A DNA stretch of 64,000 nucleotides from positions 26,471,546 to 26,535,545 of the forward strand of contig OY783199.1 of the NCBI GenBank assembly GCA_963678675.1. Direction: 5' to 3'. The DNA comes from Xiphydria camelus. Lineage: Eukaryota > Arthropoda > Insecta > Hymenoptera > Xiphydriidae. Position 1 is the first letter of the stretch, and each line of letters opens with the position of its first letter. Under the pieces are notes generated by a model, which did not search any database, was not told where the DNA came from, and was given only the letters and a program-made list of their open reading frames with translations. Shown one piece after another: positions 38,350 through 50,300 of this stretch. The translations under genes and the position numbers were made by a program.

Positions 38350-41300
38350 ATGTCCAGCAGTGTGTGCCACGCGCCCCTGCCAGCTCGGATGGAAGCGTTC
38401 ACCACGAGGCTCTGTCTCCGCGCGGTTGATCAGTATGAGCGACTTCTGCAGGCCCACTTTCACAAGGTACGTAACCGGCCGTGCGTGTTCGCGCGTTGTT
38501 TTTACCCGTGGAAGTTGCGGGGCGAGTTTTTTTGTCCGCGCGAGACGCGATCGTCGCGGCGCGCGTCCCGGACGACCGATTTGCACCTTTTTCCCCGGTC
38601 TCCGGGCGCCGGTTCTGCCTTTCCTATTCCCGCGCGCGCTTTCGGCTGATTCGTGCCGGTCTACACGTTTTTGGCTTTTCCGATCGGTGGACGCGGAGGG
38701 AAAAGGGGATGCAAATCCAATTCAAACCTATTCACTTCATCATCAATCGGTCAGAATTCGATTTCTGTCTCAGTAATTTCCTATTTAAACCTATTTTTAT
38801 TTGAGATATATCGATGGGTTTGTATTGGAAAATTCTAACTCCTACTTCTCAAATGGGATTTAATCGGAAAATAGTAATCGCTGTGAAACGCACATAGAGT
38901 ACACTGAGAAAAAAATGTATTTGATGGAAATAAACGTGCCTTTGGATAGTCCCGAGAGCGTATTTATTCGATTTAAATGAATATCGATTTGATTCAAATA
39001 ACATCTAATTAATTCAATAATCTAATATTTGCGTCCAACCGATATTCATAATCGAATAAATACGCTCTTGGGACTATCCAAAGGCACGTTTATTTCAAAC
39101 AAATTAAACGTATTTTCTTTCTTTTTTTCACAATTCCGTCCGATTCAACTAAACAAGAATAGAACCGATTATTTCCTATTCCCACATATTCCATTTCAAT
39201 CTCATATAAAAATGAATCGGAAAATAACGTTTAAGTCGGAAACATCCAAGACAAAAATCGGATTTGTACCGATTTATTCCGATTTGTTTGGCTCTAATCG
39301 CTTTCAATCGGATCCGTTAATTAAGCAGGAGGGAGGGTTCTTGATTACGGGATAGGTACCTACCCCGTTCCACGATCGATCGAACCGTTGCGAGCGTATT
39401 TCAAATGTGTACGCGGAGGAGAGTCCGTCCGCGCGTGTTATCATTGATTCGCATCTTCTCGAAGCGTTCGCTTTTATTTGCGTCTCGAACGAATTGATCC
39501 CGCCGGCACGCGCGCTACGCGCGTACGGCCGATACATTTGCGTACGTTGACTATGAACTTGTGTACACGGGTACATTGTACGTAACCGCGTACAGAGTCT
39601 CGCCGAAGATGCGGACCCGTAGGGCAACACACATACCGCGGCGCGCTCCGAGTTATGCGCATGCACATCACTCGCTCAGCAGCGAGTGCATCGGCACAGG
39701 AAACAATCCCAGACGCGTAGCCGATAGCAACACAGTCCATGGTATACGACGGAATATTTGTACCGAATATAAAAATTTATATTTTCATGCGCACGTGCGA
39801 GATTAAAAGATCGACGCGCGAACTCGGCTTTCTCGAATCTCAACTCTTCTCAATTTACGCTCCACGCGCCGCTCGATAAAAGGCATCCGGTGATCTTGAT
39901 CAAAAAGAGTTCTGTTTGCTTTGCCATCGATACGAATTCTGACGTATTTTCGTGAGGTTTGAAAATCTAATGTAAATATGCACAAGAAAGAAGGCTTATC
40001 GGCGAAGGATCTGCATAAATACGAATCTGCACCATCACCGTGGCTCTTACGCCGTGCGAATTTCTGCGAACTCCGAAAGTCTACGCTTCGTTGGGTTTTT
40101 AAAATGCGTCCAGAAGGACGTCGCGTCGGAGGGAGCGCGCTTAGAGTTTGTGCTTCGAGCGAAAGCGCTGGAGATGTGTGGATTTCGGTACCTACGTACT
40201 CAATTTTTCCTTATGCGGCAGGCGATATCATCCGACTCAATCTCACGTACAGTTTCCAGTACGGTTATTAATTCGTGCGTACGAGACGCGTGTGGCTACC
40301 CACATCAAGGTTTATCACGGACTTCCTACGTAAAAACGGGAACTGATCAAGGTTAAGGACAAGTTCGGCTCGTTCGGTAAATGGTGCGGCACTACTTTCG
40401 ACGGCCCGCGTCAATTGCGAGCGGAATTGGCGGGAAAGAAGTAAGAATGACACGGCTCGCGCGTGTACGGGGCTCGACGAAGGCCGAAATCTTACGCGGG
40501 CGTTTTTTTACCCAGCGGTTACGAGACGATATATCCGCGGGGAAGAGGAACGGGATCAACGATCCGCGATAGGCGTGACGCAGACGGTCGAGAGTATCGA
40601 GCGCGCGGGTTGCATTGTCGTACTCGTCCCATTATTCATCGCACCTTGTCCGCATTTGCTGAGCGGTGACTAAGCGATCTCCGATCGTCGAAAATGAGAA
40701 CGGGATAACTGGAACGGTCCGCGCATTCGATCGAATGACGTCAATTAATTCGAGACGCCGCTTCTAATCGCGCGATGTGCCCACGTGACCAGCGACGAAG
40801 AAAAAAGTGGTAGACGCTGATGAGAGGTATTAAAGAACGGCAAAGTACAAATTAATCGACTCCCCGTTGAATTCACCGAGCCGGCGTAATTCTGCCGATC
40901 GGGCGCGAAGGCGATTAAGGTAGTACCCCCACAAGATCGTTGAACTAAGAAATGGTTGAAATTTGACATATACGTTATTTAATACATTATCCAAACATCT
41001 GTGCAATTGAAATAAGTTTTACCATCCCAAACCTGAGATATTGACACTTGAAGTTGGCTTGATTTACATGTAACAGATACGTTATGATGGGGAAAACAGT
41101 ACGTTATTAAATCTAGCGTCAAAACTAAAACTAAGAAGTTGACCAAAAACGAGGATAAGGTAGAGTAGGATATCACGAATAATGTGAAAAAAAATGAGAA
41201 TGATTTACCATCTAGTTTACAAGATATAACCCTCACAATTTTGGTCGTATAGCATATATCCTGCAAGGCCTGCAAGCGAACGAGTGCGTAGAGGGGGAAC

Positions 41301-44300
41301 GGGACAGCGATCTGGCAACAGTGTGCACGGCCAGACGCTTAGTTTGAACATATGATTTCGGATAAAAAGAAATGGCATTTGAAGAAATTGGTAGAAAAAA
41401 TATTAAAGCATACTTTTTATTGCAAATATATTGTTTAAATATATCTTTCAATATTAACAAAGTTTTTTATTTGAACAGATTATTTTTGTTTTAGCTTGAA
41501 TGTGTAACAAATAAATTTTATGTTTTAAATAATCTTTTTCGCTTTCATATAATACAACGTAATTGAACATATAATAATAGAACAAAGGTTTTTAAATAAC
41601 ATTGTCGTTTTTTTCGCTTTTTATCTAAACGTCGGAGCTTTGGTTCGTTTCTAAAAATAGAATAATCTTTTCTAAGATTTTTTTGTCTTTGGTGACACGA
41701 GGTTTTTTATTCATTTGGTTAGTCGACAACAACTCTATAATACCCTCTCTTCCACTTTTTGTATATATTGCTTGTAATTTTACAAGATCGATTCCCGCAC
41801 TTGCTATTTTTTTTATCATTCCCGCAGAGATAACATCTTTGAGATCACTCAAGGCTCGTTCGTGTACTGCTGCCATTTGTAGTCGAGCTTCGTGAATATA
41901 GCATTCTTTGAAAGATTTGCTATTTGCAATTAAATTCTCTTTTGGAATAGTAGAAGCGAGTTTTTCAAGGATCTCGACATCGTATGATGCCTCGTGAAAA
42001 TTTGTAGTGGGTTCAATGTGCAGTAGATCTGCAGCGAGAGTAGATAGCTTAAACATTCCGGGACCTTTTCTTTGAGGATGAAGCTTCCTTAGAGTGACGA
42101 GAGTGTCTGCGAATCCGGCGATAAGATTTTTGGCGTCCTCTATCATCGAATTATTTTTGAAAGCTTGGAGTAAGCGTGGAGTATCAAATCTTGCATTGTG
42201 TGCAATAAGAATGCACGGTTTCAGCACAGTTAGCCATTCTTTGAATTTATAAAGCACTTCTTGAATAGGAATCGACTGAACTTTCTTATCATATAAAAAC
42301 AATTCTCCAGCCACATTTCTCATGCCCGTGATAGCCGTTGCGCTAGATGTAATAGGCTGAGAAGGATTCGCATATTCGCAGAAAGTGTACTCACCGCACT
42401 TGGCTGCAATCTGCAGAATGTCTGCAGATTTTTGAAGGCCCGAAGTTTCCAAGTCGAAGAAAACGAAATTTGACGAGTCTAATAACGAAGAAGTATCGGG
42501 TACATTGTTATTGAGAATGCCGTTATGACTTTCTAAATCATCGATATCAACTTCAAAGCCACAATTAGGTTGATATTGAATTCCTTCTCTCTGTTCCGAT
42601 TTTTTTCTCAAAGCCTGCCTTTGATCAGCCAGTATATTTCTGCGAGTCTTTGTGCTAGGTAACTTAGCTTTTGACGCTCTTTGCAAATGTTTAAATTGTT
42701 TTTTTGCAACAAATGATGCAGTATTTTTCCCGGGTGAAATGCTGATTTTTTCTGAAACGGTAAGTAAGTAATTGTCACGGTCATTCTTACTGCACACAGC
42801 ACTTGAGAAACGAAAATCGGCGGATTCGCTTTGGCTGTAGCATCGATTTTTCGGAGCCTTGTGAGCCATGATATTGTTCAGGCTTTCGTTGGCTTGACTC
42901 GAAACTGCTACCGAAAATTTGGAGGTATTACTGGCGTATTTGGTGAATATTTCGTGCAATTTTTTGTACAGTTCTGGATCTTTGAATGTCACTTTTTGAA
43001 TGCTTGAAGTATTATTGCGACGGAGACACCAACTTCCACAGTTTTCGTGTCGATTGAAAAAATGGTCCGGTATATTGCGAAGACAGTTTGCTAGCTCCAC
43101 AGGGTTGCCTTTATTTTGAGCTACTGCATATCCAAAACATTTCTTGAGATGGGGGATTGCCTCTTTTTTTTTCATCTCTTTATAAGTTTTTTGTAGCTCA
43201 TACAATTCACTAACGAAGTGTTTTCGAAGATGATTTGTATCAGCTAACTTAAAAACTTGTTCTGAAGTTTCTCGACGTATCGCTGCGATAGTAGAACTAT
43301 CTTCGTCGCCAATTACAACACGAACATTAAGCCCTGCCTCTTTCAGAATAGTGCTCCGATTTACTATTTCAGCTCCAACATCAGGCTCCATCGCTTTCGC
43401 GCTTCCTCGGAAGTTCTTTCGACAATCATGATCTTCTTTCGCTCGACCCGCATCACAGAATTTACATTTTCTATTCCTAGTCGCAAAATCGAGGACTTTG
43501 CCACTGAAAAATCCTATTATTGCACCATAACCATTAAGGCTGTCATAACTCCTTCCATTGCCGCGTTTACTCCATCCCATATCGTAAGAAACGATGATGT
43601 TGACGATGTTGCCCAATGCCTTGTCGAATTTATCCGACGACGCAGTCGCCACCGTAAGATCGCCATTCAGGATTTGAGGAATATTGGGTTTCGTTGGAGG
43701 TCCAAGGTCATGCAGATGAGGATAAATTTCTTTAACTATTTCAGTCGGCCTGATACAGAGAAACAGTCGTAGAACGTAAAATAACCTAACTCATAGAATA
43801 TTTGAGGAAAAATTGACGTTTTTATTAATACTTTACTAACAAAAAAACTGATTTTTTCTTACAATTCGATGATATAATATTTAACAAAATAGTTACAATA
43901 AATTTAAAAATATTCCATTACTTTTTATCAGCTCTTAGGTTTTAGTGTAAATAGTTTCTATTGATATATTAATTTATAGTTATAAACATACGATTCATTA
44001 TGTACAAATGATGAGGACATAGAATAACTATGTCCAGAAATATATTTCTATATACAATTGCAGACAAATTTGCAAATAAACGACATAAGCCATATAAAAA
44101 TAAAGTTAGTTTTGCCTAACAGCAAAAAAGTAAAACAATCAAATCAGTTAATTTACTTCAATAATGCAAAATGAAAGCTATAAAAAAGATATACTCGATC
44201 ATCAAATTAGATCCTGACCCCCCTAATTACGTTGAATACTCACATTTCCTGACACAACCTTTCGACATTTTCAATAACTAATCTACGCTCTTCCTCTGCA

Positions 44301-47300
44301 GCTCTTTTGCAGCTCTCCTTGGCACATTCCTCAATTACTGGGCCAAGTTCTCGTTCGTACCGCTTGTACAAATTCTCCGTTATTGGAGGTATATTTAAAC
44401 AAGCTAGAAGCTTGTTCAAAGCGGTGGGTCCGATACCTGAGTGAACAGCCCCTATTGAACATAACAAAGAAATTTTCACTGCATATTGAGAATAAAAAAT
44501 ATATATATGGGATTCAATAATTAAATTAATTGACTTACCAAGGACAGCTTTCGTGTTCACACCTGACAATTTTGCACAGTCTTTTGAAGTGTACATTTTT
44601 CCTGTCAGAACACGTGTATTTACGCCACAAGAGTCACAAGAAACTGTTAAACACGAATTGAGTCCAAGACGTGTTTCTTTCACAATTCTTTCCAATGAAA
44701 GAACTTTTCGACACATACAACATCGAAGATTTTTGCCAAGCTCTGCCAGCTCTACGATACGTCTCCCATCGCACTGGATAACCTCTAAATTTTCCTTGTC
44801 CATTTCTTCATCGTGTTCGTGTCGTGTTCGTGCTTTTAGGGAAGCCGCTACGGATTTTATTTTCTTCGCGAGCACTTTTTTTTTAATGAATTTTCCATTG
44901 TGTCGGGTTCGAGTTGACATTTTCTTGATAATTGATTTTCTCGTAGCTCACAAATAATATCGGTTGATTTCGCTAGACATAGGCCACAGCTGATGCGCAA
45001 CGTTGCCACGATCGTCGTCCTCACACGCACACAGAAGAGTGCGTCGTCTGTATATAAAAGCTATTTCGTGTATTGGGGCAAAGCCCGAACAGCCTCGGCA
45101 AAAAGTTTACTGGCTATGGTAGATCAAAAACATAATATAGAATATATTTTACGGCAATAAATGATATCCATCGTATTATCTATTAGTATCGAGTCAATAT
45201 TGCGTAGTTTTTAATTTTATTTACTACTAATTAAACCAAATATCAATATTTTAAACACGAACATGGTATGTTACTTTTAGTTGAGGTTGTCGCGGGGGAA
45301 CTACCTTAAATTTTAATCGCCGCCCGTCGGAAAGTCTTATCCGCCTTCGAGAGACCACGACGTCTTATCCCGGAGTACCTACACGCGCTCGCGCGCGCTC
45401 TAAAAGCACTCGGCGGTGCCCGGCGATCAAGGCTCCCAAAACTTTCGAGCTGAATTTCTGGGTACGGCCGTATAACGATCAGTGCCCGCGACCTTGTTCG
45501 CTTTTTTTCTCCCACATGTGGCTCGCACGCAACGCGAGTCAAAGGAGAGGAAAGCAAGGCGCGCAGAGAAGTTCTCTCGTCTCTCCTCTTCATTTTTTGC
45601 ATCTCTTCGTCGGTCGAGAAAACGATGGCCCGCGCGGACTGGCTCGATGGAAAGTCGGCCGATGCCGTCGTCGTCGTCGGTTGACTGTTTGGCCTTCTTC
45701 TTTTTACTTCCCGTCGGTACCGATCGTTTAACCCGACCGGACGAAGAACGACGCTCGCGCTCGACCGCGACACCAGATCCGATCTTAATGGAACGCCCTG
45801 ATTTTCGAAAAGTGGAGCAACGACCGCGCGGTTCGCGGAAGTAACTCTTCCTCGAGACTCCGCTCGAGTCACGGATGCGCGCGTTCGTGCGGTTGATCGT
45901 TTTGTTGTGGATTCGATCGACAAAGTAAGCCGACGAGCGTTTCGTTTTTTCGTCTTCCGTTATCATCCTCGGGTACGTGTGATGTACCCGATTTTTTTTT
46001 CTCGCGTTCACATAAACGACGCGAACTCGTCATCGGATCTGAAGAAAATAATCACGGGGCGGTTAATCGATGGTAATCGAATCGCGCGTTTTTGCTCCCG
46101 TCGGCAGAGCCGGCGTACGCGCGCGGTACGGTGTACGCCGGTTACCTACGTCACGCCGAGGAGGGCGCCTCGATATGTTTTGCAAGCCGAAGCAGAATCC
46201 TCGGGTATTCGTGTAGGTACCTACGCGTTTACGGTGCAACGTTCCCCGTAAAGCCGTCCTCGTTGGTTGAGCCGCGCGCGTGGTGTCGATGATCTGGAAC
46301 GACTGCGGAAAGAAATCTTGCATTATCTTCGGACCTGGCGAGACGCGCGATGACACGAGAGTGCGAATTATCGAAGCCGGCGCGCGTATCTCAATTAAAG
46401 TCTCGACACTCTTGGTGGGGTCGAGGATTTGCCAGCGATCGAAATTATCCGGCGAATAGAGGCACGATTCAAAATATTCGCCGATATCAATGGCACTCGC
46501 GCGCGCGGGTGCCACTCCCGTCCACGGAGATTCATCTCGAAGCGAGATTCGGCTGAAAGGTCTTCCCAGATTTACGCAAACTCTTCCACCGATAAATTCT
46601 CAGACACGTTTTTCTCATGCGTGTTTTCCGACACGACCAGACGCCGCGATCGGGACACACACACCTGAAAACGCAGATAAGGGAACGCATAACTCTACCG
46701 ACACCTACGTATGCAAATGTCAACAGTAGGACGTACGAGTTGGCCGTGACATATAAATTGTCTCTTCCTGTGGGGTCGCATTCGCGCGCGGCACCCCGCC
46801 GACAAATCGTTCGAGAGGGATAACGCGGACGGATTTATCCGCATCGTTCGTGCATCGCGCGCGGGCGCGATTTAGGTGGCTGCGTTTTGCGATGGGAACG
46901 AATTAAAAATGTCGTTTTCTCTACGAGGGCTCGGTCGTCGTAAGTCTGTGCGCGGTTTTGCGAAAAACAATTTTTGGTCGTCGCAAAAATTCACAGCCAT
47001 GGCCTGACCGACTCTTCTGCCAGCTGCACCTGACAACCTCGAAGCCCATTTACGACAATGTATAAAGCGTAAAGCGCCTTGCTCGGGCGACGAACGGGGA
47101 AGGGGGAATTTGCAATGTTTACCGACGATCCATCGATCACCGCGACCTCACGGAAAAATCTACATGTGTATCTCGTGCGCGAGCCACGAGGTTAAGAGGT
47201 AGCCTTCTTCTTGAAGCCTCTTCCGCTGATAATGGCGCAGTGGTGGGGAGAGGAGTCAGCGAAATAAAAGACACGTATATTTGGCGATCGGTGGGATCCC

Positions 47301-50300
47301 ACTCTATTGGTATTAGCAAAAATCAGTTCAGTAGATTTATCAAATAATCTGATATGTGAGGCGAACTGATGATGTCATGACGAAACTATTCTTATGAAAG
47401 CGGCGCGTAGGGTCCGCTCTCAAATCTCATATAAACATTTATAAGATATTTGAGAGCGGACCCTACGCGCTGCTTTCTTAAGAATAGTTTCGTCATGACA
47501 TCATCAGTTCGCCTTACATATCAGATTATTTAATAAATCGACTGAACTGATTTTTGCTAATACCCAATACACACTCGTTCGTCATCCGGACTCGTATCGA
47601 TGCGATTTGCGTTCAAAGCATACTTATCCGTAATCGGAGGGCGTGAGTCGTATTTTTAATTCGATTCAGACGCTCGTTGCAGCGCGATGAAGTCGTTCGG
47701 GAAGCCCGTTATCGCTCAATCTCTATTTACACGATACGCAAATTTCTATACGCGCGTCGCGCGATCCGATGATTTCAAATTCACCGCTTCAATAAATTCG
47801 AACGTCAACAATTCAAATCATCGAGTCAATAGCCACTCGACGACGTCAATCGCTCCTCCCCGTCCTCTCGCCCCCCGCGAACGCTGCACCGGCCCTGACG
47901 AGGACGATCGTCATTGGCGGACGAACAATGGCGAGATCGTATTTTCGACGGAGAATCGCTCGGCCCGAAACACGCATTATACAGGCGATAAGGAGTCGCG
48001 TTTACGAGAGCCGGGAACGATGCCACGCGTCGTTAATCCGCTTATCGCGATTCCCAAGGTGGCACGTCGAGTTTCTTTCTTATCGCCGCGTCCCGATTGA
48101 AATTTAGGGGCGTCGGAGCGACGTTCGATTATTGCGAGAGGGGACCTCGGGACCGGCGATAAGTCAAAAAGTCATCCGACTCCGACGGCAGCGCGATGTT
48201 GCCTCGCGCCGTCGGGACGAATCGATCGTGCGCGGAGTCGTAAACGCGCGGACTCGATAGCGGGAATTCGTTCGGCTGCAACGAATTGGACGTCCGCGCA
48301 GAGGTAACCATCGTGTGCCGACGCGGACGGCGCGTCGCACGCGTTATAAAATATTCATGACTCTCGTGTGTGAAGGAGTCGCGCCTTCGCGAGCGGCAGG
48401 GGGGAACGAGGAGGATTGCCACGCGATGTTTACATTGAAATAAGTACGCCTCGTGAAATCGAGTCGAATCGAATCAATCGAGCAGCGGAACGTCGAAATG
48501 TGTATCACCCCTACAGAAATATCGCCGTCCCCTCCGATTTTCTCCCGCGTTTATCATCGCGTCGACGAATCCGGCACGGCGAAGCCCGTGGCTCGTGCCT
48601 TCTCGGAAGATAAATACGCCGGCGCGCGCGCTGCAGCGATAACCGTGCCGTCGGTGACGCAATGCCATGCCGATGTTTAGTCAGGAGCGAATAAACCGCG
48701 AGAGTACCTATCTACTCGCATGCAAACGCGTCTTCGCGCGCATCTCGTCGAGTTCCCGCTGACACGAGTCGTTTTTCACCACGGCATTTGTCGGACGCCG
48801 ATCACACGTTACGCGAGGACCGGAAGGGGATTCGTCATTCGATATTCCGCAGTGGTTTCGAGAGAGTACCGGTATATCTGTACGTCTCTCCCCTCCGCCG
48901 CGTTACTTCCGGTGCCCCGTACGCTTTATACGACTCTTGCGATAAGAGACTCGACGCGCGACAGTGATTACATCCGCGCGTCTCCGACCGTTCGCGTTCC
49001 GCACGAACCGGCGATGATATCGCGTCTCGGCTGTATACCGATTTGCGAGCGAGTTTATTCGTTCCTCTCTCGCAATCGATTTCGCCCCCGAGCTGGACCT
49101 TCTTTCTCGGTGCACCGCTCAAGCGTAATTCCACCCGCACGCGATATACCCGCGCTGTATGTGTAGCTCGCGCGTCATCAGGACCTCTCCGTGCTCCGTA
49201 CGCTACAAAATAGCATTTCGTTCCCCTCGTATGGCAAAAATTGGTACAGCGTAGCATATTTAGGAATAATTTGGCATTTTTTTTGCAATGCAGAAATAGA
49301 ACGTACATGTAGAGGTGAGTAAAATACTGTTTTTTTTCTTCTTATTTTCCAATTCCTATTTCTTATTTTTCTCCGTATGTCCGTTGGCTGTATTGCAAAA
49401 AATACCAAATTATTGAAAAATATGCGAATTTGTGTACTAATTTTTGCCATACGAGGTGAATGAAATAGTATTTCGCGTGGCAGTATTTTGCACAAAATTC
49501 GAGTTGCCACTCCAGCGCCACGCAGTCGATCGCATAAAACGCCAGAATTTCGGTACTCGGTGCCAGAATGTGGGCACTCTCTGTGCTCTTCATTACAAAT
49601 CCATTTTTCTCCGTGCAGAAGAAAGTTCCGGGGCCGTAAGTCGCGCGTCACGCGATAACAAAATCGGTTCGGAGAAGACCGCGCGCGCGGATTTTTCGTC
49701 GAAATACTTTCGCGGCGCTCGTTTTATCTATATGTATACACATGCGCGCGTGTACCGTGCATCACGAGGCGAAGAACTGCGTCAAAAGATCGCACTTCCG
49801 ACGTACGTCGATCGTACGATCGCTTGGGCGAGGTTGACCGGGGTCGAATCGCGGGCCGAGTCGCGTGTGCGCTTTCCGGGGAAGCAGAGCTGAGTGTTCT
49901 TGCCGGAAGTCTGACAGGCGGATGGACAGACGGACGATGCGGTGAGAAAAAACTCCATGATAACGGGAGAGGCGATATACGTAGTACGGCGAGTTTTATC
50001 GTTTGGGATATACGAGCAGGGAGACCAAAATTTATACGAAGGACACGCTGGCGTTTCCTTCGAAGGAAAGCAATCCGATCCGTCCTGACTTACTTTTATT
50101 CGCGTCCACTTTCGTCTCCTTGCGGTTTAAAAACGCGTACAACAGACGCGGCGTTGGATTGCAATCGCGCCTGACGTGGGAAGGCAACCGTGTTTACCGC
50201 GAAGTATAAAAGGTAACATCTCCTACAGGGGCCGCGCGACGCAAACAAGGACGTATCCTTTTTCGCCAACCTTATTATTCTCTCGCGCGGCTATTCACGT

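Larger units (their letters stand above)
40919..45305 (-). mobile_element. Complete autonomous DNA transposon (Kolobok/Mutator-like) with TTAA duplication
   Basis: The left terminus GGTAGTACCCCCACAAGATC... and the reverse complement of the right terminus, GGTAGTTCCCCCGCGACAAC..., form an imperfect terminal inverted repeat of about 30-35 bp, identical at 12 of the first 13 positions. TTAA flanks both ends. The 4387-bp element is clearly AT-richer than the surrounding intron and contains a single intact gene on the minus strand, with about 385 bp before the start codon and 700 bp after the stop. The TTAA duplication suggests the Kolobok superfamily (piggyBac also uses TTAA but has a different transposase and CCC ends); the protein core resembles the Mutator-like transposase domain family. 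Divergence between the two ends suggests it is not brand-new, yet the coding frame is unbroken. Confidence 0.85.

Noticed and set aside
41625..43652. Reading the exonuclease-bearing frame as an independent single-exon gene starting at 43652
   Set aside because: Position 43652 is a GTG, not ATG, and the frame extends upstream to a good acceptor at 43749 that joins in phase to the preceding exons within the same TIR-bounded element.
40919..45305. piggyBac identity for the TTAA element
   Set aside because: TTAA fits, but the ends begin GGTAGT rather than CCC, and the protein core and exonuclease domain are not those of piggyBac transposases.
45306..46011. Overlapping minus-strand frames of about 200 codons next to the transposon
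   Set aside because: Lies outside the right TTAA border, has Arg/Ser-rich composition with several overlapping frames, and falls within the kinase intron.
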